Part shown: one piece after another, positions 1-11,800 of the stretch | Layout: each line of letters begins with the position of its first letter | How positions within the stretch are numbered: the stretch's first letter is position 1 | Assembly: GCA_016098155.1 (NCBI GenBank) | Contig: JAAAJB010000313.1 | Span: 1-41,622, forward strand | Reading direction: 5' to 3' | Length of the DNA: 41,622 bases | Source: Actinomortierella ambigua | Lineage: Eukaryota > Mortierellomycota > Mortierellomycetes > Mortierellales > Mortierellaceae | Made by a program: the position numbers and the translations under genes | Notes under the pieces: model-generated | Databases searched by the model: none | What the model was told of the DNA's origin: nothing | The model's input: only the letters and a program-made list of their open reading frames with translations

Positions 1-1187
1 TTCTGTCGCAAATAATTGGTCTGTATCCTCCATTGTTGCAACCGGCGGCGCGCACCTGTCTGCGATCTGCGAGACGTCGGCCGAAGATTGAAACCCTCTC
101 TTGAGCTCTGTTAGAGATAAAGATTCTATTAGAATCGAAACCAGTCCAAAATTCGCTGTGTCAAAACACGACTGGTTTCGAGTTTATAAAGATGCTATCG
201 AAGAAACGAGTGATGGTGATGATGATGGTGTTGATGGTGTTGGTGGTGTGGATCGCTGTGTAAGCACGATGGAGATTGATCAAGTCATATGTCATTCTTG
301 GCCATCGGTTGTTCCAGGAGGTCAGGAAAATTCATGTGCCTCCATCCTCCACCCTCTACTCCATGGTGGAAATGCTTCAAGCCTGCTCTATAACGCTATT
401 TATCAGTGTATGGCCTTTCTCTGGCACCAGGTAGGTGCTCATCTTCGTGCTGAATGTTGTCAAACTCGCCGCATGTTCATAGAATGTCTACGAGGCAAGA
501 TACAGGCACACGCATTGATCCATCGGCGGTGTGTTTTTATCTCTAACCCCTCTTTCCCGCCCTTTCCAACTATTTTCTGTCCCCACCCGCCACTTTCCCT
601 CTCTGTTTAGAAGGTCTGTGTTGACGTTCTGTGAGGACTGTTCGTCATCCGCTTTCGTCTCTAAATCGTCGACGACCGACGCAACTTTTACCTGCTCGTG
701 ACGAGCAATAAGTGGTTTTTGAAATGGACGAGCGCTGCCTCTGCCAGTACCGAGAGGCATCCCACCCTTTTAGGTAACAGGGTTGTTACCTGTGCTCTTT
801 TTCTCTCCTCGCCTAGTTCACACTTCACATGCGTTTTTTATACATCGCTCTTTTCAGTCCGTTTCGGTGCTCTCCTCTTCTTGAGGGCCTCGCCTCATTA
901 TTTTCCTATAATTTCGCCGCTTCAATGGTAAAGCTTCTACGGTGTCAGCGCTGGTACCCGGTGCTCACGTATTTTCAGCAAGGATTCTGGGTCCTTGTGT
1001 CTTTTAGTAACAACACAGTGTGCTGCATATGAGATTTATGCCTTGTCCCCTCCTACCGGATATCGACGCGGGAAAATTCTGGGAACGCGTGATTTCCCGT
1101 ATTTCCAAACACTTCTTATTTCCTGCCTTGCGTGAACCCTTTAATGCAGCTTTTCACCTCTTACACTTCATGCCACCAGCTGCCGCC
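1..1187. other. Spacer upstream of VPS34; no gene recognised
   Basis: No protein family is recognised here. A frame on the + strand stays open from about 92 to 607 but has no ATG before 269; it includes a run of gatggt-like repeats (about 210-250) that would read as Asp/Gly/Val, and it looks like chance. The stretch just before VPS34 is pyrimidine-rich (about 540-900) and probably contains its promoter and 5' UTR. The VPS34 start codon sits in a good context (gccgccATG). No clear TATA box was identified. Confidence 0.5.
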
Positions 1188-4100
1188 ATGAATGACAAGG
1201 ACTACTCTTATTGCTTGACAAGCGAGCTGGACCTGGCCTTCAAAGTGCGAATGTATGGCTCATGCGAGACAAAGGAGGTGGGGAGCATGAGAGACCTGGT
1301 GTGCATGTCATGACAGGACTTCAAACTCATTAGCCCAGCGACGGAGTTGGGCTAACGCTGTAGCCCTCCCTCTCCCCACCTGTACACCAGGAAATACGTG
1401 GCTGATTATCCTTCGTGTTGCTCTGTCCACACATAGCTCTTCGCTTGAATGGCGAGTCAAGAAGCAGCGCGTCGATGAAAATACTGTCCCATACTCGGCG
1501 GAAAAGTCGAGGTAAGGGCTGCAAAGAGGAAGGGGGCGTTGCACTTGAGCGCTGTTTTGTAATGTGCTGCACTGTGCTAACGGAAGGAAGCCATTCTTCT
1601 GACCATTGTAGCCCATATCCAGACCTGTTCGTCACGGTCCAGGTCTATGCAGGAAACCAGCCACTAACAGTCCCTTTGCAAACATCATACAAGTCTATGA
1701 CAACCCGATTCGTGTAAGTGACTGGACCCGAAAAGCCCTGTGCTTTTATTCACAAGAGTCGCAGATGCTTCTTTAAAAAAATCGCCCTTGGATGGGTGTA
1801 CTAACGTACGATCACCACTCTAACTTCAACATCTCTAGGTGGAATGAATGGATCGAACTGCCCATCAAGTACAGGGATCTTCCACTCAATGCTCAACTTG
1901 CATTTACAGTCTGGGATGCTGTCTCGCCACGAAATGTTGGTGCTTTAGGAGGTTCCACCCTGCGAATCTTTGGGCCTTTCAAGTAAGGAATCAGAGGAGG
2001 AGCGAGGATCAAAAGCAACGGCGCAACAACAAGTAGAACAATGGCTCAAAAAAATTAACTGTCATAGCTGCACATGTCCTAACTCAATCATCGCCGACTT
2101 GTTTGAATTATTGTGGTAGCATTATTCATACTGGACCACAAAAACTACACATGTGGATCAATTGCCAAGCAGACGGCGATGAACTCACAAAAACACCTGC
2201 CGACAATGGCGAGCGGGACGAAATGGACAGGTTGGAGAAGGTGAGGAAATTAGATTTAAAAAAAGTTACGGTTGTTTCTCCGCGAACTCCTAACCGCTAT
2301 CTAACGCCATATGCTCTATCATGGTAACCTGTAGCTGATGAAGAAGCTGGATCGCGGAGATATTGTTCGCTCCGAGTGGCTTGACAACCTGGCTTTCCGG
2401 CAGATTGAAAAGATCCACAAGGTAATCGATGAGGCCAGTGAACGAAGAAGATGAACTGTTTTCATTGTTGCCACTACCGAGTGCTGATTTTTGTTACATC
2501 TTTTTCGATACCTCTAGAAACATGCTGCTCAATCCAACAATATGCTGCTCCATATTGACCTTCCCAAGTTTGATTTCCCTGTGATATTTGACGAGCATGT
2601 ATGTTGGATTTTTTATCTGGGTACCACATTTTTTTTTCTTTTTCGGCACATCCCAACAGAGAACTCAGTGTTTAAACTTATTTGCCGAAAAAAAATAGGT
2701 GTACAAGCGACCACCCGGAGGCAACTCACTGTCAGGATCAGTCGCAAATATTGTGTCGAGCAATGGTCTACCGTCTAGCATCCCAAGCCCCTTGTTCATC
2801 GTTGAAGACCCCGAGATTGCACGCGACAACCCAGTAGAGAACAAGCATCGTCGTTTGGTCCGCAGCCACCGCAATGGACCTCTGGATCGTGAGCTAAAGC
2901 CCAACCCGAAAATCCGAGACGAGATTGCAGTAAGTGTTGCCTTTTTATTTTTCATTGCTTTTCCTTTTCCTTTTCCTTTTTATTTTTCTGGGGCTAATAT
3001 TGAGCATCGACCTCGTTTTAAATAGCAAATCCTGAGATACCCACCTTCGCATTCCTTGACGGCAGAAGAGAAAGACTTGCTGTGGAAGTTTAGGTTTTAC
3101 TTGACAAGAGACAAACGGGTAAGAGTCTCATCCAAGGACTGGCTGTTAACCAAGAAAGAAAAATAGAAGGGCCTAACATACTAATTTTTTTTGGATCCTG
3201 TTCTGCTACGTGCTTCATTCTAGGCTCTTACAAAGTTCTTAAAGTCTGTAGTTTGGACTGATCCTGCGGAAGCGAAGCAAGCGGTCGACTTGTTACCGGC
3301 CTGGGTAGACATTGATGTGGACGACGCTCTCGAGTTGTTGGGATCGTCGTTTGAGAACCGTGAGGTCCGTTCATATGCTGTGGGTCAGCTCTGGCGAGCC
3401 AATGATGACGATCTACTGTTATTCTTGTTGCAACTGGTGCAAGGTCTCAAGTTTGAGCATATCGACAGCAACCATGGCGAGTCGAACTTGGCCGAGTTTT
3501 TGATTGAGAGATCGGTCAAGAATCCTGTGCTGGGCAACTACTTCCACTGGTATCTGATGATCGAGTGTGAGGACCTTACGGTGAACAAGATGTATGTCAA
3601 GATCGTCTACCGCTTCATGTCCGCCATCGTGTCCTCGGGTATCCAGCGGAGAGATAGTCTCCGGCGCCAGGGCGAGCTCATCGAGGCGCTGGCCAATCTT
3701 GCCAAGAGCGTCAAGCAGATGCGTGAACAACGGCCAAAGAGGGTAAATACTGTCGATAGAGGAGTGGATATTGAGTGTTTGTGCTGATGTGAGATGGGTT
3801 TGGTGACTCATATGTTGTGTCCTTTCCTTAGATCGACAAACTGCGGGCGTACATTAGTGACCCCAAGAACAATCTATTGTCATTTCCACCTCTTCCTCTA
3901 CCACTGGATCCAAGGGTAGAGGTCACAGGTATTATTCCAGGTATTGTATCGTTCTTCTCTGCATCGTTATGCACTGTTCGCTGCTTGACCCAGAGGTTTT
4001 TTTCTTATGTAATGACCATTCGTCCCTCCTTCCTTCCTTTCCGAAAAAATCACGAACTTTTAGATCGAACAAGTATCTTCAAGAGCAGTCTTCTTCCTCT

Positions 4101-5043
4101 ACATTTGACATTCTCATGTTCGGATGGCTCTGAGTACGGCGCGATTTTCAAGCATGGCGATGACTTGAGGCAGGACCAGTTGGTGATCCAGCTGATTACG
4201 CTCATGGATGATTTGCTCCGCAAGGAGAATCTGGATCTCAAGCTGTTGCCGTACAAGGTGCTGGCAACAGGATCGGACCACGGACTGGTCCAGTATGTAC
4301 AGTCATTCTCGCTAGCCGCCGTCTTGAACGAGAACAACGGCAGTCTTCTCATGTTCTGGCGCAAGTATCACCTTGATGAGCGTAGCGTTGATACCTTTGG
4401 CATCAAGCCAGAGGTCATGGATAACTACGTGAAGAGCTGTGGTAAGTGCCTCAAAGGAGGAGGGGAGGATTTGTTAAGATCAAAAAGGTTATCGGGCATT
4501 GGTGGACTAACCAACTTATGGCAATGTGTTCATTCTGTTCCATTGTTTTATATATATATTTAAACAGCTGGCTACTGTGTAGTGACCTACTTGTTGGGCG
4601 TCGGCGACCGTCACCTGGATAACCTGCTGCTATCGCCAAACGGCAATATCTTCCACGTTGACTTTGGGTTCATCTTGGGGCGGGATCCAAAGCCGTTCCC
4701 GGCGCCGATGAAGATTACGAAGGAGATGGTGGAGGCGATGGGAGGAGTCAACTCGGTGCACTATCAAAACTTCAGATCGTACTGTTTTACGGCCTTCAAC
4801 ATCTTGCGCAAGTCGGCCAATCTGATTCTCAACTTGTTTGGCTTGATGGTCGACGCCAACATTCCAGACATCAAGGCCGAGCCGGATAAGGCCGTGTGGA
4901 AGGTTGAGGAGCGGTTCCAGCTTGATTTGACCGAGGATGAGGCGATCAAGTTTTTCCAAAACTTGATCAACGAGAGCCTCAGTGCTTTCATGCCACAGCT
5001 TGCGGAAACCATTCACAGTTGGGCACAGCATTGGCGAAAGTGA
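1188..5043 (+). CDS. VPS34: Class III phosphatidylinositol 3-kinase Vps34, complete, 13 exons
   Basis: It phosphorylates phosphatidylinositol to PI3P on endosomes and autophagosome precursors, acting with Vps15 and Vps30/Atg6. Exons: 1188-1252, 1437-1511, 1612-1713, 1839-1982, 2120-2240, 2335-2421, 2518-2598, 2699-2929, 3026-3118, 3224-3742, 3832-3940, 4064-4441, 4568-5043; they join in frame to 826 residues, close to the usual 800-890. The start is chosen because [16 protein letters not shown] aligns with the N terminus of the family, and exon 2 continues the match (SLEW..). Seen in order: C2 domain (to about residue 250; [14 protein letters not shown]), helical PIK domain (about 290-510), kinase domain (about 540-826) with Lys572 in [12 protein letters not shown], catalytic loop GDRHLDN (Asp682-Asn687) and DFG (700-702). 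The C terminus ends in WAQHWRK, as in other Vps34 proteins. All 12 introns are 89-184 nt. It converges on QNS1 with 483 bp between the stop codons. Confidence 0.97.
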
Positions 5044-5526
5044 TACAAAATTAAAATGCTTAATACAATACTGTGTTGTTTTCTCTTACTCCTGATCATC
5101 GTCAGAACTGGAGTAAGCAAGCTTGTCGTTCACATGAGCGTCCTGAGATGTAGCAACACGCCGAGGCGCTTAGTCTTCTATCAATACATGAGTCCTTGGT
5201 TGCAGCGTGGCTTCTCTTACAACAGGCGTTATAAAAGATCGGCAATTCCTCCATAGCTTCCGTTGATCTCTCGTCTGCACAGTGGCACTGATGGCATCAA
5301 TCGACTCGGCTTATCCAGAATGGAACGGGTGATCAATTTTTTTTTTGGGCGACTTCACTGAGTCTGGCATGAACTCGCTCTCATTTATTGGATTAGCCAC
5401 AATGCTGAACTAATTATTGCCATTGGAGGGTGGAGACCCAGATCCCCACCATTGCTGCCTTATCTATGAATCTTGAAACGAGATACAAAAAAAAAAAAAA
5501 AAACGGGGGGATATAAAACATCCGTC
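5044..5526. other. Convergent 3' spacer between VPS34 and QNS1
   Basis: This 483-bp spacer holds the 3' ends of two tail-to-tail genes. It is AT-rich and has a run of 17 A at about 5488-5504. Just after the VPS34 stop is attaaaatgcttaataca, a weak AATAAA-like context. No gene is seen. Confidence 0.6.
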
Positions 5527-8500
5527 TCAATATTCTGAACTTTTGCGGATATCCGCAGGGGCCTGGTCAGCGCCGACCTTGCTCTGAAGTTCCAAAGCAG
5601 CGACAGTCTTGTCGATCTTTTCAAACTGCCAGGCCCAAGAAGCGTTGTACAGGAACGGGCGGAGGTCGAAGCGGTTGTCGTCGGGCGAGTACGACTCGGC
5701 ATGGTAGGCTGGTGTGACGGTCGTCATCTTGTGCCGGTTGATCGAGTAGTAGAAGAAGAAGCGCTTCACCTTGACTGCGATCTCCTCGGGCGTCCGCTCG
5801 TCGCCCCAAATGTGCAGCAGCTTGGTGAACATGGAATAAGGTCCACACTTGTTCACTTTGCGAAGTCGTCCAAAAACGGTCAGCTCGTCGTACGTCATGC
5901 CCATATCCACCTCGTCCGATTGCACATAGGTCGCCGTGATGGGTTCGAGCTCGGCCGTCGGGGTTGCGGTCAAAAAGCTATAGGTATGAACAACCAACAC
6001 CATAGAAATAATGAGTAGGGGGTATTTGATATAGCGTGGATATGAAGCCTATTGATTAGCTGGCACTGCCAAATAGGATGATGGCTTTAGTCATCTATGT
6101 TGTTCGGCAGCGCTAACCATTATTCTCGAGAGATGTTCATACCTTTCCAGAATAGGCATGTCAAAGGCAAGCTGGGCATAGGCGATGAAGCGACGGAGGT
6201 CTGATTTGCTGATGCCGCCAATGGGGTTAATATCCGCGCTCGAGCAGTCATACTTGGTGAAGTATCCTCTCAGACTAAAGGCAACGGAAAGACATGTGTG
6301 AGATAGGTGATAGGTGTGTTAATGAGAAAAGGCGAGCTGATAACAACCACAATACTAGGGAAGCAAAAATAATAAAAGGGAGAAGCCTTGCATACCATTC
6401 ATCCACATTAGCGCTTCCAAGGACAAGCAACGATCCAGGGCGGCCGCGGACCCAAGGCAGCAGCTGCGCCAGGAGGTATGCAACCACCATGCGCAGACGA
6501 GCCTGGATGTTTTGCAAGGCCAAGTTTTCGACATTCGAACCGCCGTGGGCACGGAAAGCAGGGGTCTTGCCCGTGATAAGCGTGAAGAGTGCCTGTAGCG
6601 CTGCGACTACTGTGTCCATGTTCATGTCGATGTGATAACTAAAGAGTGGACAAAAAAGGAAAAAAAAAAGTTGAGAATCATCGCATAGGCATACTTTCGT
6701 AAACGCGCCCTCTCCACTTTCTTTCATCCATTACCTGCCAATAGTCTCTGCTAGCTCCTTGGATCTTGCACGTGTCTCCACGGAAGAGTTGGTGGTCCCC
6801 ATATAGCAAGTGTGGAAAATACGGCTAATTAAAATCGATACAAGGAGTGATGAGCAAACGATGTGGTTACATGATGACCTCATAGCATGTGTCTTTCTCT
6901 CACCCCACTCCTTTCACTCCTTCCATACTTTGCAAACTCGCGTGGGTCAGTGGGGATATATTCACTCTCAGCCGACTCGCCAGCCACATGACGCGCATCC
7001 GCAATGGTCTGCTGATCACCCTTGCTACACGAACGGACGACCAACCGACACATGGAGGCGACGATGGTAGCGGTGGCACAACTGTCGATACCACCACTCA
7101 GCGGCAAGAAGAAGCCACTGGTCTTGGACCGGCGGAGATAATCCCATAGCCAGCAGGCAGGCCCCAAGCTGATCTCTTCTTCAGGGGTATGGTAGAAGGT
7201 TGGCTTCGCAGTGGTCTGGCGAACCAATGGGTTATCCTCGATGCGAGGATCGGACAGGGAGATATTGGCGCGGATCCGTTGGTACGGTGGAGCGGTCGAA
7301 GATTGGAAACCCCGACTGATCTGAGACCGGAACGATCGCACGTCCTCTATATCGATCGTCGCTGTCACTACCTCCACATCGCCGATTGAAAATTGCGAAC
7401 CTTGCGCGACAATCTCGCCGTTGACGGCAATGAGGGCGCCACCATCGTAGTAGAGACGATCGCCGTCGCATCCTTGTTGGTTGGCGTACAAATAGATTCC
7501 TCCGCACTAGCGCAAAAAAAATAAAGTGAAAAACACCTTGGTGAGAAGGACATCACAGGTGAACAACACTTATGATTTGAGCAACGTTGCATCTTTGTCT
7601 CCCTCCGTATTTTTGATACCTTCAGCGTCGCTTCCTTCATCAAGTCGATACGGGTATGAAGCTTTCGCAGCTCATGGTGACTGCCACTGCTGTTGGTGAT
7701 GATCTCGACGCCATCCAAGGACAGTCCGATGTGAGGGCTAATGCATATATACGAGGAGCAAAAACAACCCGAGTTGGTGAGCAACTATTGTAGGTCGACA
7801 CATACCCCTCCCCCCCCCGCTCGAGCCTCGTCTCGTGTCCTGAGAGCCCTTCAATCTCACCTGTTAGGAGTGAACAACTCCTCACACATCTCGACACCGA
7901 CACAGGTGTCAATGGTAGACACGACAGCATCGCCAAAGGGAACTGTCGTCTGTCCTGTGACGCTCTGAATTATACGTGGTAAGTAAAAGTCCTCAACCTG
8001 GCGGTGCTTTGTCCATGGTGTGAACCAGCGCATCTCCCGATAGTTGCCGTCGTTCGCCATATAGAGCTTTGGGCGGATCAGCAAGATCTTGCCGTTTAGG
8101 ATCACGACTCGGCAGTTGTATTTGGCATTCTTATGTGTCACAGGCCTATAATTTTTTTGTTGGAGAGAGACAGGTAAGACAACGGTCGGATAACTGTTGA
8201 GATGACAGTAATAAAACAAGAAGAGTCAAATGCAAAAGACGTACATGCCCACATCGAGCAGAATACCCTGGGCCACTCTGGAGGTCAAGATCTGACTAAG
8301 AACTTCCCACGAGTGCAGATACGTATCACCTATTAAAAAAAGGAGCCGATCAGTAAAAAAAAAAAAAAAAGGTCGCACAGATTCTTCTCTTTGGCTGGGT
8401 GATCCAATCTAAAGCTGGCGTTACCTTCGAGGAAATGATCTGCACAACCATATCCACTAAGTGTCACCAAGGACAAAAAAAAAAAAAAAAAAGGAGGAAA

Positions 8501-8733
8501 GGGGTATTAGAATGCAGCAACAAAATGATGGGGAGGAGGAAGAGGGGAGGGGAGCAATTTTCTATTCCCCCTTCCACAAAAACTTACGTGATCTCGAGTT
8601 CGGGACCAATGCGCAGACGTGCACCCCGTTCCTTGGCAATGCGAATGCTCTCGAGAGTGCGTGCAAGATTGCCCTTAAAGTCCAATGCCCATTGATTCAG
8701 CGAGCATGTCGCAACAGTAACAAGGTGGCCCAT
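5527..8733 (-). CDS. QNS1: Glutamine-dependent NAD+ synthetase, complete, 10 exons
   Basis: It catalyses the last step of NAD+ synthesis, amidating nicotinic acid adenine dinucleotide with ammonia released from glutamine, using ATP. Exons (- strand, 5' to 3'): 8733-8588, 8456-8425, 8329-8245, 8145-7861, 7737-7620, 7506-6929, 6824-6735, 6638-6396, 6274-6143, 5977-5527; they join in frame to 719 residues, the normal length. The start [19 protein letters not shown] is typical. The N-terminal nitrilase-type glutaminase shows its catalytic triad: Glu45 (GPELEIT), Lys114 ([14 protein letters not shown]) and Cys175 (EMCEELF). The C-terminal synthetase has the ATP-pyrophosphatase loop SGGIDS at 359-364, then [10 protein letters not shown] and the conserved [11 protein letters not shown]. 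Nothing is missing. Its ATG lies only 128 bp after the stop of the upstream PIP kinase gene on the same strand. Confidence 0.97.
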
Positions 8734-8861
8734 GGCAGTTGTAGTTTTCAATGCACAAGTGAGTCAGCGTGGAGAGAATTATGAAGACTCCTTTTTTTTT
8801 TTAGTTTACTCGATCAAATTAAGCTGATTTCAGCCACGAAATATCATAATTATATAAAAAT
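8734..8861 (-). promoter_or_regulatory. Compact intergenic segment: PIPK 3' end and probable QNS1 promoter
   Basis: Only 128 bp separate the stop of the PIP kinase gene from the QNS1 start on the same strand. On the - strand it begins with tttttatataattatgat, which could act as a TATA element for QNS1 (about 115 bp before its ATG), as an AT-rich polyadenylation signal for PIPK, or both. An oligo-A/T run lies at about 8792-8802. The functional assignment is inference. Confidence 0.45.
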
Positions 8862-11800
8862 CTACAATGTTGCTCCACGGATATAGTCGACCAGTCGCTC
8901 GGCGTACCGACCAGGCTCCTCCACAGAGACCTCCCATTGCTGTGAGAATGGGGCAGCATGTGGGTATGGAGACGCCACTGTCGGTGTCGGCGGCTGGACC
9001 ACAGGCGTCCCAAGGGGGTGTGGGTGGGGGTAGACGGGTGCTGCTGTTGTTGCTGTTACCGTCTCCGCCATCACCATGTCGCTCGAAGCCGGTATTCTAG
9101 TTGATCCACCACCGCCACCATTGCCTTCATCCTTCTCCGACATGAAGCTCGTCTGTGTCGCTGTGCTCAGATTGCCAGTCGTCCTACGAGAGTGATGGTA
9201 CTGATGGTGCGGTGGGGCTGCCGATGCTCCAAGTGCCGTCCTTGAGGTCGACCGTGAAAGCCCACCGCCATGCATGGGTGACGAAGACGCTCCCCCAGCA
9301 GCACCAGCCAAAGCCAATGGTAGTGAGGATTCAGATGCCGAGGCCGATGGCAGTAGTCTGGAAAGTGAGCCAAGGCCGGTGTGATTGGTATCGTGATGCC
9401 CTCCTCCCCCTCCTCCCCAGAGGCCACTGATTCCAGTCGCCGAGGGCTCCTTCAAATGATGAAACGCAGAGGGCTGCGGTGGCGCTCCTCCACCACCACC
9501 CCTACCGCCGCCAATAATGCCAACATTCGGAGGACTCGATCCCAGCAGCCGAACATTGGCACCTTTGATGTTCCGTTCGAGCCACTTCACAAGATTGTAC
9601 TTTTGGAGAATGTCGATCAGTCCAAAGAAGTAGATCACCTCTGTACCGTCAGGGAAATCCATACCAGGCACGCCGCTGGACCAAATGGGTCGCTGCTGTT
9701 GGGATTGCTGTAGTGGTGGCAGGCGTGTCTGCGGCAAAGTGGATGGAGCAGCGCCAGACATTGGTGGAGCCCCTGAAACTTCAGGTGCAAGGTCATGTGC
9801 CAGTGTGCTTGCAGTGGCGGCAGGGCCCTTTGTCTCGCCCTCCGTGGGATCACTGATTTGCCGCTCTGCGTCGTTCGCCATGGTCATCGCTGCCGCCAAG
9901 GCCGATGCCAACTTGATTTGGTCCGGTTCTTTGTCGGTAGCCGCCTCTTCTTCCTCCTCGCCTTCCTCCTCGTTCACCGGCCAAGGACTGCCATGTGCCC
10001 TGACGGTCGAAAACTGATTCGATCGACCACCCACATGCTTGCGAAGTGTGCCTGTCCGAGACGTCGAGGGTGTTTGGAAGCCTTCTCCCCCTTCTTCTAT
10101 TTGCTGCTGTTGCTGCTGGGTAGCATGGCGTCGTGATCGTCGATGACTCTTCTTGCCTTTCCCCGATCCACGATGTTGTTCTTCCTGACCATCCATACCA
10201 GGACTGGACCCGTCGATGACCTTCTTCTTCGACGACTTCTTGTTCTTCTTCTTCTCGCTTGTCTCCTGGAGCCACTCGCGTGTCGCCTCGGCATTCGACA
10301 TCAGGTCTTGGACCCATGGCAAATCCTTGTGTGCGTTCCAGAATTCGGCCACTTTTTCTTGCGCCGTCTGCTGCGTGTGCGTGAGGTATTCGTAGCTGGT
10401 GTGGAGATGTGCTTGCAGCGTCTCGAGCAGCGTCACTAGGGCTGTGGGTGGGTCATTCTCAGGGTCGCCTGCTGGCTCTTCTTCATCTTCATCCTCCTCC
10501 TCCTCCTCTTCTTCGTCTTCGCCGTCGTCACTCTCAGCCGTATGCAAGCTGCCAGTATCGTCCTTTTCTCTCGCCTGCTCACCTAGGGCATCCGGTCCTT
10601 CTTGTGGCAATGTATCATCACACGTCTCTGGAGGTGCCTCCACGACTGGGTCAGGCTGCTTCTTTGGTACGATATGGATACCAACCAGCATGCTACAGTC
10701 AATAATTCCATAAAAAAAAAGAGAGTAAAAGATAGGGTTAAAAACCATCTACAGCAGTAAAAAAAAAATTGCCATGCTCTTCTTCCTTTCGTGTTGACCC
10801 TCTTCGATTCAGGGTGAGTTTACCTGTAGTCCATAAACCCATGCTTGCGAAGCAGAAGCGTGTCTTCCTCCAGCTGACGAAGAAGCTCTTGGCGCATAAA
10901 AGGCCCAAGATGGATTCTCTGTGTCTCTCCAGCCATCACGCGGTTCTGAAAGTCCACTTCCTTGAGGGTTAGATGGCTAATATCTGCTCTTGCCTGGTTG
11001 GAAGCGTTATCCACTGGTGCCGGTGCCGCCATAGTTGGTCCTGTAGCCGAGTGAGTCGACCACCTGCGCGATGGGCCCGCATCACTTGCCAACGTAGTGT
11101 CATGATTAGCCCTGGCTATCATTGTAGGATCCATTGTAGCAGCAGGATTCGTAGTGGTGGTGGTGGTGGTGGTCGTCGCCGCCGCCGCCGGAGGAGGAGG
11201 AGGAGGAGGAAAATCGGACAGTGTCCGCCGCCCAACATTCGAGCCCTTGAAATCATACCGTTCGTGGACGACGCTCGACGTGTCAAATACATTCGCAATC
11301 ACGACCACAATGACCTTGCTCGGCAGACAATCGTCCCGTCCGAGACCCGTCAGCAACGTGCCGTTCATGTGCAGATGCTTTGCAGTCGAGTGGCTCGTAC
11401 TTGCCGGTTCCGGGCGTCGATGACTGGTACCACGTTGATGATGGGACGTTGACGCTGCGCCTACGCCTGCTCCTGCTCCTGCGCCAACGCCCGGCCCTCC
11501 TGTACCCATGCCGCCTGCTCCTACAGCACCACTGCCTCCATGATCCATTGTGTCTCCATCCTGCGCGACGGCAGTGCTCTTGCCAAGGCCTCCGAGTCTC
11601 TCAAACGTAAACATGCCCAAGTACCGGGGCAGCAACGTATTCGGATGCTTCTGCAAATGCTCCACATAATCCGGCAACAGCTGTTTCAAGTTCTCAGGCT
11701 CCGCCCCTCTGAGCGTCTTGAGCAGGAACCGTCCATTGTTATGGGACGCGAAGAAGATCGCGTCCGATTTCCCAGGCGTGGTCATCACCGTGAATGGCTC

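Noticed and set aside
101..610. Open frame of 169 codons upstream of VPS34
   Set aside because: No ATG near its start, a simple gatggt repeat inside, and no recognisable domain; it looks like chance.
7801..7830. C-run and T-run tracts near QNS1 introns as regulatory sites
   Set aside because: They are ordinary polypyrimidine or homopolymer tracts within introns; nothing more specific is seen.
11154..11452. Plus-strand frames over the PIPK gene (Arg- or Val/Gly-rich)
   Set aside because: They are antisense shadows of low-complexity codon runs in the minus-strand kinase.
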